DNA of 64,000 nt from Culex pipiens pallens (Eukaryota; Arthropoda; Insecta; Diptera; Culicidae). Below, piece after piece: positions 33,417 to 44,688 of this stretch. The notes below the pieces were generated by a model, which did not search any database, had not been told where the DNA came from, and saw nothing but the letters and a program-made list of their open reading frames with translations. The DNA is taken from assembly GCF_016801865.2 (NCBI RefSeq), contig NC_068938.1, positions 194,887,788-194,951,787 on the forward strand, read 5' to 3'. The stretch's first letter is position 1; each line of letters begins with the position of its first letter. The position numbers and the translations under genes are program-made.

Positions 33417-35575
33417 AAGATATGAAATTGAAGTCTAAATAGAAAAGTTCTTTTGTTTTTATTTTTTTCTGATTAAGTGCACTGTTTTTAAGTTTAGGTT
33501 AAATTTTTCAAAAAGTAATCTTTTTTTTTGAATTTTTAAAATTGGTGACCAACCTTGTCTATTTTCGAAATTTTTTTTTTTTGAAAAGCTAAGCAAATCC
33601 TCTACAATTGACTTGATTTTGGACATTGTGGATCAAACTCTTGATTGTTGAAATATAACCCTTTCAAAAAATGATGTTTCCAAAAAGAGTTTTTCTGAGT
33701 TCTTTCCAATTAATTGATTCTGAAATTGCAATCAATGATATCTTGGAATCCATTGACCAAATTTTCAATGCTGAAATAGTCAAAACTGCGCGAAATATTT
33801 GAAAAAAATATTGTCCGATTTTTGAAATCACGACTAACATTCCAATAGGGCCAAATAATATTATTTAAGCCCTTTTGTAGTCAACATTTTATTTTGATTT
33901 TTTTATATATTTTTTTCTTCAAATTTTTTTTTCTCTTCAGAAAAGATGGCAGGTTTTGATTCTAGAAACAATTCTTAGTGACAAAAAGTGATTCAACTTT
34001 GTCGAAGACACCAAATCATTCAAAAAGTTTTTTCATATGACACTTTCAACAGAGAAATCTAGATTAAATTTTCAAAACAACCTATCCCTCATGGGTTTCC
34101 TATGCAGATAGGACCTTTTGAAAATTTAATCTAGAAATCATATTTGGGAAGATTTTCATGGCAGTAATTATTTAATAATTAATTTTTTTTTTTTGGTATT
34201 CCACACACTCTTGATAATTGGTCTGAAAAATCAAGAGGCAAACAAAATATATTTTTTAACAAACTTCACAAAAAAAAATCATTCAAAGGTTGAACCCATT
34301 GCTCTTAATTCCAATTTTTATACTTTTTATCTTTTTTATTTATAAATTAATGAATTTTGTTCACGACTACAAACACATGTTTCATGAAATCATGAATTTA
34401 TTGTTGTTTTATTAATTGGTCATGACATGTTGTGAATATTTATTCACGGCTTCTAGAATGTTGTTTTTTAAAAAATTTTTTGAAGGGGATATTGGCACTT
34501 AATGTTTAACTGCAAAAAATACATTTTCAAGTTTTTCGACTTTAAACTATGCCAAGGTATTTCAAAACCAAGCGTTTCTTTTTTTATTCTTTTTTTTTAA
34601 AATTGCGAATCCCTATCACTTCTGTTCTCAAATCTCGCTCAAGGAACTTGTACTACTCAAAGGATTGTTTCACTGGCCATCGGTCGTTGACGACCAAGAC
34701 TCCATTTCGTCTGATGGCGATGGCGCTGGGGATGACCTAGGCCTCGGAGTGTGTAGTCGGTAAACAAGCAGCTTGGGCACATCAAAACGTGCCATTGTCC
34801 ATATTTAGGCGCCGAGGACCGGCAGACGGTCCGGCGAGCTGCGTATCAATCTTGCTCAGGCTGCGTAATAATTAATGTTTTGATTGAATTTCACTCGGAT
34901 GATTGTTTCTGATGGTCCGAGTAACAGCCAGTCAGAGTTTGCCGGATGAAATGTGGTGGCAATAAAATCATTAGGAAGAGAAATGTTATCCCTTCTTTTC
35001 GGACGTGATGTACCGAAAGTTGGCGAACAAAAATGGGTTTTGTATTTGATTTTGACAGATAGAAGTGACCCTCAAGATGACCAATTTGAAGTGAGTCGAA
35101 ACGTCGGAAAAAAAACAGCTTAGTCAATTTCCAACCATCGAAATTTCCCTTAAGAAAATCAGTCTCCTTCCAGGAAACGACACCAATCGTGGCGCAAGAT
35201 CTTCCCCGCAACTGTTTCTTTCAATTACACTTCAAGTAGAATAATAATCAAAATAACAGCATCCCCTCCCCACCCATCGAAGGTGAACGACGTTTTCCGG
35301 CCAATTTAAATTCAGTGCGCGGCGACTTCTGAATCGAATTGTACAACACCGAATTCAATTAGGCCTTGAAGTGGGGAGAGTGAAAAAGTTTGCTGTTTTC
35401 TCCAAAAAGCAAAGGTGAAAAACTGTTTAAATTGGGAAATTTGTCCGATTGTGAGCTCGATCTTGTGTGGGTGGTTGGGAAATTTGCGAGAGATAGAGCA
35501 ATTTGACTGGATTTTTTTTGGTTTTCGAAGAATATTCGCAAATTAGAACTATACATATCTTTTATTATTGCATTT
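33417..35575. other. Non-coding stretch; hairpin at 34058-34133; GC-richer 34600-35580
   Basis: 34058-34133 is an inverted repeat (TCTAGATTAAATTTTCAAAA and its complement) with AGGACC-type motifs in the arms. The GC-richer part contains unique sequence with no supportable gene. Confidence 0.45.
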
Positions 35576-35579
35576 GGTA

Positions 35580-35636
35580 CGTACGGTATGTCCACGCATC
35601 TATCCTTCTCATGAGATTCTGTGAAATGTGAGGCGG
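35580..35636 (+). repeat. Dispersed GGTATGTCCACG repeat
   Basis: ACGGTATGTCCACGCATC followed by AGATTCTGTGAAATG; related to about 1425-1480. It directly precedes the TTTTTAG array. Confidence 0.5.
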
Positions 35637-35739
35637 TTCTTAGTTTTTAGTTTTTAGTTTTTAGTTTTTAGTTTTTAGTTTTTAGTTTTTAGTTTTTCGT
35701 TTTTAGTTTTTAGTTTTTAGTTTTTAGTTTTTAGTTTTT
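35637..35739 (+). repeat. (TTTTTAG)n heptamer array, about 14-15 copies
   Basis: Uninterrupted 7-bp repeats apart from one TTTTTCG unit near the middle. Base composition recalls telomere-like repeats, but culicine telomeres are not known to use this unit, and it is a short internal array. Confidence 0.92.
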
Positions 35740-36615
35740 GCTGTTCAAGTGAATATCAAAATTTATTTCCTGAATCAAACAAACAAATCACTTTCCACTT
35801 ATTCGATTTCCGACAAATTGCGATTGCCTCGTTCAAAAGAAAGTTAAATTACATTCCGCGATGGTTCGCTGCAGATAACTTCCTCTTTCAAAGTACAATT
35901 CCGGACGCGCAAACAAAACAACTAAAAGAGAAGCAAAGCGGTAATTTATGCAACTAATTTCCCACCCAAATTACACGTCTTTCGATTTTTCTCCACTGTG
36001 TGACACTGCTGGAAAGAAAAGCTCATTGGCGGAAGGAGGGAAGGGAGGAGGGTGGAGGGGGCAAATCGGAAGCAATTTTCACCTCGTGTACCGCCCACTT
36101 TCAGTGGAAATACACAGAAAACAAGCGCTGAGACCAAGTCTGACTTTCATTGCTAGTTGTGTTCTGTGTTTATCGACGTTCGGAAGCTTTCAGACTCTCT
36201 TAAAAGTGGGAGGGGGAAGCTTTACTTTCATAAAGTTATCATCGCTAATGGGATCACCACCCTGGCCTCCTTCCCCCCTTTATTTCCACAACCGAAGCCG
36301 AAAAAGCCAAATCCGATTTTATGCCCTTGCGAAAATTGGTCGTAATTTATCGGTTGACGGCTCAGCATTTTGGGGCCGGGCGCGGGCTTCGACAGTCATT
36401 GTTTTGGCGTTCTTGGGGCGGACGGAACGGAACGGTTGGAGTTACTCTAATGGATCACAGACGACGGGGAGGCCCCCCACTTTGTGGCAATTATTGTGCG
36501 CGAAAGGGTGCTGAACTCTTGGGGGGAAGGTTCAGAAATTGGTTTTAAGTTGATGGAAATTGATTATTTTCTTCAAATTTGGTGAAATTTGAATCTGGTT
36601 TGTCGAAAAGATTGT
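35740..36615. other. Non-coding GC-richer island
   Basis: Unique-looking sequence. The 188-aa frame at 35948-36514 is rejected as a gene (see rejected items). Confidence 0.4.
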
Positions 36616-36617
36616 AG

Positions 36618-38114
36618 CAATTGAAGACGTTAAAACTTGAACACTTGAAGACTTGCAGACATTAAAACTTGAAAATTTGAAGACTTGACGATTTGACGAC
36701 TTGGCGACTTGAAGACTTGACGACTTGACGACTTGGCGACTTGAAGACTTGACGACTTGAAGACTTGGCGGCTTGAAGACTTGACGACTTGAAGACTTGA
36801 AGACTTGAAGACTTAAAGACTTAAAGACTTAAAGACTTAAAGACTTAAAGACTTAAAGACTTAAAGACTTAAAGACTTGACAACTTGACGACTTGACGAC
36901 TGGACGACTTGACGACTTGACGACTTGACGACTTGAAGACTTGAAGAAGACATGAAGACTAGAAGACATTAAGACTTGACGACTTGAAGACTTGACGACT
37001 TGAAGCCTTGACGACTTGATGACTTAAAAACTTGACGACTTGACGACTTCAAGACTTGAAGAAGACTAGAAGATATTAAGACTTTATGACTTGACGACTT
37101 GGCGACTTGACGACTTGCCGACTTGCCGACTTGACGATTTGACGATTTGACGACATGAAGACATTAAGACATTAAGACATTAAGACATTAAGACATTAAG
37201 ACATTAAGACATTAAGACATTAAGACATTAAGACATTAAGACATGAAGACATTAAGACATTAAGACATTAAGACATTAAGACATTAAGACATTAAGACAT
37301 TAAGACATGAAGACATTAAGACATTAAGACATTAAGACATTAAGGCATTAAGACATTAAGACATTAAGACATTAAGACATTAAGACATTAAGACATTAAG
37401 ACATTAAACATTAAGACATTAAGACATTAAGACATTAAGACATTAAGACATTAAGACATTTAGACATTAAGACATTAAGACATTAAGACATTAAGACATT
37501 AAACATTAAGACATTAAGACATTAAGACATTAAGACATTAAGACATTAAGACATTAAGACATTAAGACATTAAGACATTAAGACATTAAGACATGAAGAC
37601 ATTAAGACATTAAGACATTAAGACATTAAGGCATTAAGACATTAAGACATTAAGACATTAAGACATTAAGACATTAAGACATTAAGACATTAAACATTAA
37701 GACATTAAGACATTAAGACATTAAGACATTAAGACATTAAGACATTTAGACATTAAGACATTAAGACATTAAGACATTAAGACATTAAGACATTAAGACA
37801 TGAAGACATTAAGACATTAAGACATTAAGACATTAAGACATTAAGACATTAAGACATTAAGACATGAAGACATTAAGACATTAAGACATTAAGACATTAA
37901 GGCATTAAGACATTAAGACATTAAGACATTAAGACATTAAGACATTAAGACATTAAGACATTAAACATTAAGACATTAAGACATTAAGACATTAAGACAT
38001 TAAGACATTAAGACATTTAGACATTAAGACATTAAGACATTAAGACATTAAGACATTAAGACATTAAGACATTAAGACATTAAGACATTAAGTCATTAAG
38101 ACAACATTAAGACA
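36618..38114 (+). repeat. 8-bp minisatellite with two sub-families and higher-order structure
   Basis: About 1.5 kb of 8-bp units. The left part (36618-37150) mixes GACTTGAA, GACTTGAC and GACTTAAA. The right part (37150-38114) is nearly pure GACATTAA. Rare variants (AAGGCATT, ACATTTAG, ACATTAAACATT) return in the same order at offsets of 286 and then 271 bp: AAGGCATT at 37344, 37630 and 37901; ACATTTAG at 37459, 37745 and 38016. Large blocks were therefore duplicated within the array. Every frame contains stops. Confidence 0.95.
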
Positions 38115-38967
38115 ATTTCATATGAAATTTGTATTTTGATTGAACTCAATTTGAATATATGTTGAACTTATTTTCTCAAATTTCTCCCCTCTCAAAAGTC
38201 TTTCCAGCTTCAATTTTCTCAACACACTTGAAAATCCACGTTCGCCGCCACTCGTGTCCCATTTGGGGAGAGAATTTTCGCCCCAAAACGGTGGCGGGGC
38301 ACCTTCAACAGCCGGTCTCCCTAATAGTTCTTTAATGGGCAAAATCATTAACAGCAGCAGCCGAACCGCCCTAATATCTGCTATCCTCAGAGCAGCATAT
38401 GAGGAGCATCTCGTCGTCGTCGTCGTCGTTGTTCCACTTTGGCCAATTTGGTGGAACACTTCGACTTGCGTGGAGGTTGGGCTGGTTGAAATCGGAGTGC
38501 TTCAAATTTGTTGAGTTGAGTTGAGTTGAGTTGAGTTGAGTTGAGTTGAGTCTTGTCATTTTGACCAAACTTGAATTGCTTGTTCAGATTTTAACTAAAC
38601 CAGTCTTTTATCCATCAACTGGTGCTGTCTGCTCTCGAAATGAGGACAGGACACGTTTTCGTAAATGGCGAGGACCTTTCTTTTGCACATACACATTTCG
38701 ACGCAAATACACCCACTACCCTCTGCCATGTACAGAGATGGACACGTGTTGTAGGATATGTTAATATTTGCTTTTAACTACACATGCATGTGCTGAAAAT
38801 ATGGTACGTAGGGAAGGAAACGACATTGCATTACAGTTTGTTGAACAAGCGAAATGTCGACCTTGTTTTCGGAGCCTCAAAATGATTCTTAATATAAAAT
38901 TGTGTAAAGTTTCACGAAATTTTAGTTTTCTTCTTTTTTGTATTTGTTTGAAAACAATAATAAAAAC
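38115..38967. other. Non-coding; (CGT)n and (TTGAG)n microsatellites
   Basis: A (CGT)n run lies at about 38411-38430, and (TTGAG)8 at 38511-38550. The surrounding GC-richer sequence has no convincing gene. Confidence 0.6.
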
Positions 38968-40290
38968 AGGACACGAAAAAGGTGTAAATTTATATATGAA
39001 TTCATGTAACATTTATCTTGATGTAATTTTGAAGTAAAATTACATGAATAAAGAAATAAATTTACATTTGAAATGAATCACCTCCTTTGATAACTTTTTC
39101 TACTGTGACTGCACCGAAAAGTGTGTATTTGTAAATTCTTCATGATGTAATTTTTTTATGTAAAATAAACTACACAACACAACCTTTTTAGAAGATTGAC
39201 TCGATTGAGAGCACTTTCTCCTCAGATGCTGCGCAGTTTGAGTTTACCAATTCGTCAGAATGAAATAAATTTAATTAAAAACAATAAGACATGAAAAAGA
39301 TGTAAATTTACATATTCATTCATGTAACATTTATCTTGATGTAATTTTGAAGTAAAATTACATGAATAAATAGGTAAATTTACATTTCAAATTTATCACC
39401 TCCTTTTATTACTTTTTCTACTATGACTGTTCCAAAAAGTGTACACAGCAAAAAATCCGATTGTAAAATCACATGCAAAAGCATGCACATCACCTTCGTC
39501 AAAATAAACACTTAATATTACACACTGCATGTACAATTTTTGCAAAAACTAAAAAAAAGTTGCAACCGACGGGATTCAAACCCAGCACCAACAGTAAGGA
39601 CTAGCGCCTTAGCCCACTCGGCCATCAGACCGATGAAAAGCTGTTAGGATAAACGCATAAATAAGCTTGACATTTCGGTCAAGTAGGTTTCCCATACTAA
39701 TGGGCTACATATTTCAGGGTGTAAAATCACATAAAATTGCATAAAATAATGCAATATTTATATTACACCCAGGCCTTTTACGCGCAGCTGGATTACTACT
39801 TTTTTAGCTGTGTATATTTGGAACGTGAAACTCTTCATGATGTAAATTCACATTTTTTTTATGTAAAATCAATTACACAACACATTTTTTTCAGAAGATT
39901 CACCAGATTGAGAGCACTTTCCCCTCAGATGCTGCGCAGTTTTGAGTTTACCAATGCGTCAGACTGAAATTTATTTAACTAAAAACAAAATGAAAAAAAA
40001 AGATGTAAATTTACATATCAATTCATGCAACATTTATTTTGATGTAATTTTTGAGGTGAAATTGCATGAGCAAGGTGGTAAACTTACATTTAAAATGTAT
40101 CAATTTCCTCAAATGCCTTTTTTTACTATTGTTGTGCCAAAAAGTTTATATTTGGAAGAAAAAACTCTTCGTAGTGTAAATTTACACTTTTTTAATGTAA
40201 AATCACAACACAACCATTTTTAGAAGACCAGATAGAGAGCACTTTCTCCAGATGCTGCGCAGTTTTGGGTTTACCAATTCGTCAGAACGC
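38968..40290 (+). repeat. Tandem triplication upstream of coiled-coil gene 1
   Basis: Three units of about 300-330 bp: 38968-39290, 39291-39999 (containing a 369-bp MITE) and 40000-40290. Shared motifs in order: GATGTAAATTTACATAT, TTCATGTAACATTTATCTTG, CACCTCCTTT, CTCTTCATGATGTAAATT, then TAGAAGATT, GAGAGCACTTTCTCCTCAGA, TGCTGCGCAGTTT and TTTACCAATTCGTCAGA. The last unit ends about 180 bp before the start codon of the 40470 gene. Confidence 0.8.
39444..39812 (-). mobile_element. tRNA(Leu/Ser)-bearing MITE, copy 3, intact
   Basis: 369 bp with termini CACAGCAAAAAA and TTTTTTAGCTGTG and TA on each side (39442-39443, 39813-39814). The neighbouring tandem units keep the empty site (AAAAAGTGTGTATTTG near 39118; AAAAAGTTTATATTTGG near 40139), which confirms the boundaries. 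The minus strand at about 39555-39636 carries the tRNA-like segment (GATGGCCGAGTGGGCTAAGG, GGGTTTGAATCCCG). Confidence 0.9.
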
Positions 40291-40360
40291 GACATTAAAA
40301 ATAGTTATCGTCATTTTTATCACTTTTTGCTTCGTTATTCAGCTCATTCGTATGGAATTC

Positions 40361-40469
40361 ATATCGAAACAGGGAATTTTCTCAAACATTGAAAACTTTT
40401 TTTTTTGTGAATTGGACTAGTCAATTAAAATTTAATTTTAGTTCACTCTTAGCAGCTCATTGCTTCACA
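40361..40469 (+). promoter_or_regulatory. Proximal promoter of coiled-coil paralogue 1
   Basis: The sequence resembles the region upstream of the 44689 gene: AGGGAA, TTGTGAA, GTCAA(T/C)TAAA and TTTTAGTT in the same order. TTTTAGTT begins exactly 34 nt before the ATG in both genes (40436 and 44655). Its TTAGTT core is initiator-like. Retention of order and spacing suggests shared regulation, or simply recent common origin. Confidence 0.5.
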
Positions 40470-41800
40470 ATGAAGCTCTTCGCAGTAATTTGGTAAGCTC
40501 GTAAGCACTTGAAACAATTTTTTTCGAAATTAAAAAAATCAAAAAACTCTCCAGGCTTTCAACTCTCTCGATTGTGTCCAGCCAGGACCTCGCAGTGTGG
40601 CGAAATAATTTGCAAAAGATGCTCGGCCAACAATCGTCCAACCAGCTGGAGCATCAAGTTCGAGAACTTGGCCAAGAGGTACTGCGGCTGGACCAACTGT
40701 TCGCCAGAATGGACCAGCTGGAAAGGGACAAACGATCCTCGGATGCGCAGCTGCGCGAGCTGGAACGTTCCATCAACCGGTTGACCGAGTCTGACCAGAA
40801 ACGGCTCAAAAGTGATTTGAGATCGAAGCTGGAGCATCTGGAAGGCGAGTTTGAAGTTTTGAAAAAGTCAAACGAAAATAAATCAGCCGTAATTGAAAAA
40901 TTGCAAAGCGACCATCAAAGGCAGAAAGAATCGAGGAGAAATGCGTTCAGAAAGGTGGACACTAACATCAACGGAATTCGTGAAAAACTCGAACGTGACT
41001 TCAAGCTGAGTGTCGAGAGTTTGCAAAGCCAAAATGACGACCTAGCGGGCTCGCTGGAAGAAACCCGTAATGCGTTGGGAGTTTTTAAGAAATCGCACTA
41101 TAATATATCAGCAAGAATTGAACAGTTGGAAACGGTACAAAACGTACTGAACGGAACAATGACAAATGAACTCAAAAAGGTGAAATCAGATATTGCTGAA
41201 ATGCGAATAACGTTCCAGGCGTTCAACCAGGAGTTCACTAAAAAGTTGGAAAATCAAACAGAAATCAATAAAGTGTTGCAAGTAGTGAGCCAAAATTTAA
41301 CAAGGAAAATTGTTCAAATCGATGAAACAATCCAAGAAAAATTTGGAACAATTGAAACATTAGAAGATGCAACAGACGAATTGTTTAAAAATGTAGAAAA
41401 GTTAAGTGCAAAAGTTAAACACCTAACGAACACTTCGGCTAATAAAGAAGTTGACAATGCTGAAAAGTTGAAGGATGTTCTCCAAACAATAAAAATTCAA
41501 GAGAATACAGTGAATAATATGACCGTGAATCTGCAGAAAGTAAACTCGTCGCTTGAAGTTTTCAAAACAAAATATGAGGAACTAAAAGTTGACACCGGGA
41601 ATGCTACTGAAAAGATTCGACAACTAAGCCTGAAAAGCGATAAAGAAATTGATAAATTTAACCAGCAAATTGTTCAGATCAAATCAGAGCTAGATGTGAG
41701 CAACGATGGACTGCAAGCCAGTGTAAATGAACTAGTTGATCTTTTCAGGTGTACAGTGCCTACCTTTAAGTTTTTGCTAGAAATCGTGCAACGCGCGTGA
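40470..41800 (+). CDS. Secreted coiled-coil protein, 422 aa (paralogue 1)
   Basis: Two exons: 40470-40492 (7 codons plus 2 nt) and 40555-41800, separated by a 62-nt GT-AG intron. The start ATG sits in an arthropod-like context (CACAATG). The joined product begins MKLFAVIWLSTLSIVSSQ, a clear signal peptide with predicted cleavage near residue 18. From about residue 25 to 400 it is almost entirely heptad-like (Leu/Ile/Val every 3-4 residues among Glu, Lys, Gln, Asn), i.e. a long coiled coil with no recognisable globular domain. I count eight N-x-S/T sequons and one cysteine in the mature chain, near the C terminus in D-L-F-R-C-T. A polyadenylation signal AATAAA lies at 41871. The gene at 44689 shares the start, intron position, the segment around DQLER-K-R-S and the C-terminal motif. 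I infer a secreted, probably oligomeric glycoprotein. Its function is unknown and I do not recognise a named family. Confidence 0.85.
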
Positions 41801-41870
41801 GAATGTTTCGTAGAGTAGTGTCTATTCGAAAATTGAATGCAATTTTTACTCATATTCTGTACTCTTCTTA

Positions 41871-41876
41871 AATAAA
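41871..41876 (+). promoter_or_regulatory. Polyadenylation signal of coiled-coil paralogue 1
   Basis: AATAAA 71 nt after the stop codon of the 40470 gene. Confidence 0.65.
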
Positions 41877-41889
41877 CAAATGGTATACA

Positions 41890-42075
41890 GTGAAAATTTG
41901 TTTGAATTTGGATTAATTTGGAATTTGGAAGTAATTTTACCGCAATTTAGACTGAAAAATTGACATTACACCAGAAAAGTGGTAAAATTACACATTTTCA
42001 GAGGTAAAATTACATGACATGAAATATTTTCCCCTTTTCCAGATGTAATATTACCATGATTTTTCTTTACAGTGT
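41890..42075. mobile_element. Short MITE-like element downstream of coiled-coil gene 1
   Basis: Imperfect termini TACAGTGAAAA and CTTTACAGTGTA enclose motifs typical of the AT-rich MITEs here (GTAATTTTACC, GGTAAAATTACACATT, GATGTAATATTACCATG). It begins about 15 nt after the polyadenylation signal of the 40470 gene. Confidence 0.5.
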
Positions 42076-44596
42076 AGTATGTTTGTATTAAAGTGCCAAG
42101 TTGAACCATTTTATCTCATTTGTGCCGTTTTGATGTTTTTGTGCTAGATATGAATCCCAGCAAGCTTAGAACAAGAGAGCATAGAGGAATAAATTTTGTG
42201 ATTAAAAAGTACATTCGAATAGAGAAAAAAAAGTGTCACAAATATTATTTTTTGAAATCGAATGATAAGTTTCCGAGATATTGCCTATTGAATAAATTAT
42301 TTTTTTTAAAGTTTTATATTTTATAGTCCTGAGCATAACCTTCGTCTTTGCAGAAGACATCAGAAAATCTCTTCCCAAATAATTTGATTTAAAAAATCTG
42401 AAAATATTTTTTTCAGAGGGTTAAGGAAATTTCACACAAGTATTCCTTACCTACTTAATATCTTTAAAAATGGGATCAATAGTTTACAAGACAATTTGTT
42501 ATAGTAATTCTATGTTTTTGAAGGGCGTATCTCCACCAAACCAAGGTTCGGATCAGAAATGTATGAACAAAAAAATCTTGAGCTTTTATCAGTTTTCCAA
42601 ATACATTTTCTTAAGTGATGAGGAGGAAAATTTTAACTTAAAAATGGCTTTAACTCCAAAACGGTGCACTTCATAAAAAAATCTTAACTTTTTTTTAAAA
42701 ATTTTCTATACTTTCCATAAATTATTATTTAAAAAAATTCGTAGCTTGGCGAAAAACAAAATGTCCGTCACCCTATAACTTTTTTATTAATTTTTTGTCA
42801 GCTAAAACATATAAAAAAAAGAAAAAAACGGAGTTAGTCAAGTTTGTCAAAATTAAATTTTTTTGTGATAAAACAGAATGAGAAATGTCATTCTCCGTGT
42901 ACACATTTTTCCGCATCTTTTCAACTTTACCGAAGACACTAAATCGATCGGAAAATCCCTTCTCAAGAACACACATTTTTGAATATTAGCAAAACACTTT
43001 TCTGTGTCACCATACAAATTTGTATGGTGAAACAAATGATGCAAAATGGCTCATTTGGAGAAAGTTTCGTCTATAAAAAAGATAAAAAAGTTATTTATAA
43101 AAAGTTTTTTTTTTGTGAAATTCTGGAGAACTGCTCACATACAGCAATTAATTTTTTGTATGATGGTTCCATAAATTTGAAGTTTTGAAAAACTACTTTT
43201 TTCTGAAAACAAAAAGATGAAGCTTTCGACGCCTAAAATGCATAAGGTTTTTGCTTTACAGCCATATAACAAAAAAAAAAAATTAACATTATTGAAGCAT
43301 GAGCTTCTGTTAAAAATATTTTCAAACATAGGCAATTTGGTTAAGACAATGTCAAAAATCAAGATGGCATTTTTGATTGTCATACGACTTTTTCAAACAT
43401 AAGCATAGAAATTTTACGATTTTTTCGAAAACAATATTTTGATTATTTTTTTCAAACAATACTAACATTTCAAAAGGACCAAACATTTAAAATTATGCCC
43501 TTTTGAAATGTTAGTCTTGATTCAACAAATATTCACGGAAATTTCACGAATGTTTAATTTTTTAACACTGCAAATCGGACCATTAGTTGCTGAGATATCG
43601 ACATAAGAATATGGTGAGTTGTTTGGGTGAGATTTAAAAAACTTCAATTTTCCTGTTTCTTTTCTTTAAGCTGCTGTATCGCAGCAATCAGAGGTCCAAT
43701 CTTCAATGTTTCTTAGACTATTGTGTAGCAAATTTTCTGAACTTTGAAAAAAAAAAAAAAAAAATTTAGGAATGGAGAATCATAGACACTATTTTAAAAA
43801 ATTAAAAAACCGGAAAATTTTGAAAAAAAAAATGTGAAGTACTTTTTGATTGCAAATTCGATTTTTTTTCAAATTGGTGAAAAAATTTTGAATGCTAGAT
43901 TTTAATATTTTAGAAAAATCACTATCTTAAAAAAATCATAACTCGTCGGAAAAACTTTGGTCCATATGGCTTAAGAGATGCGGATTTTGTGAAATTGAAT
44001 TTTTGCAAAAAAAACAGTTAATTAAAAAATCACATTTTTTTTCCGTGTACCTATTTTTTCTGAACAGTTCTCATCAATATCTACAACTTTGCCGAAGACA
44101 CCAAATCAATAAAAAAAATCCTTGGAAAGTTGCAGTTTCTCGAATATTTACGTACCATTTTTGTATGGACTGCTGCCAAAATTGTATGAATGACACAAAA
44201 TTGTTGCTTTGGTCATAGGGAAGGCCCCCACAAAGTTTGAGCCAAAAACAAAAATACAAAAAATAAAAATGGTTGAAATCGGCCGATTTCGAAGAGATTT
44301 GCTCGTATGAAGAAAAATAAGATAAGCATTTTTTTGGCAAAACAAAAATTGGTCAAAATCACTCCTCACACGGAAAAAAAAACAAAAAAAGTAAAAGAAA
44401 AATTAGGCAGTAGAACTTAAATAAGTGTGATCCTAAAAAATATCTGTGATTACAAGCAAAATTATGCTCTAAAATTTCAACGAATGTTGCTTCACGCATA
44501 TCGTGGAATTCCCCATTTCTTGATATCTTTGCTAAAATTAAATATTATTCATGTTCTTATGACTGAATTCTGCCACTTCAAGGAAAACTTATCAAA
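42076..44596. other. Non-coding stretch between the coiled-coil paralogues
   Basis: AT-rich decayed repeats, including dispersed-repeat copies at 42335-42370, 42900-43060 and 44050-44240. A hairpin at about 43449-43520 is built from CTAACATTTCAAAAGG and its complement. No gene seen. Confidence 0.5.
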
Positions 44597-44688
44597 ATAG
44601 GGAAATTCCCTTGAATATTTGTTCATTTGTGAAGTCAACTAAACTTAAATTATATTTTAGTTAAGTTGTGGCAACCTCCCTGTTAACA
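44597..44688 (+). promoter_or_regulatory. Proximal promoter of coiled-coil paralogue 2
   Basis: Counterpart of the paralogue 1 promoter: AGGGAA at about 44599, TTGTGAAGTCAACTAAA at about 44627, and TTTTAGTT at 44655, which is 34 nt before the ATG. Confidence 0.5.

Noticed and set aside
35948..36514. 188-aa open frame on the + strand
   Set aside because: Low-complexity start (GGKGGGWRGQ), no signal peptide, domain or splice support, and another open frame overlaps it. It fits a chance frame in a GC-richer island.
36618..38114. CRISPR-like appearance of regularly repeated units
   Set aside because: Units are 8 bp without unique spacers and lie in eukaryotic DNA; this is a minisatellite.
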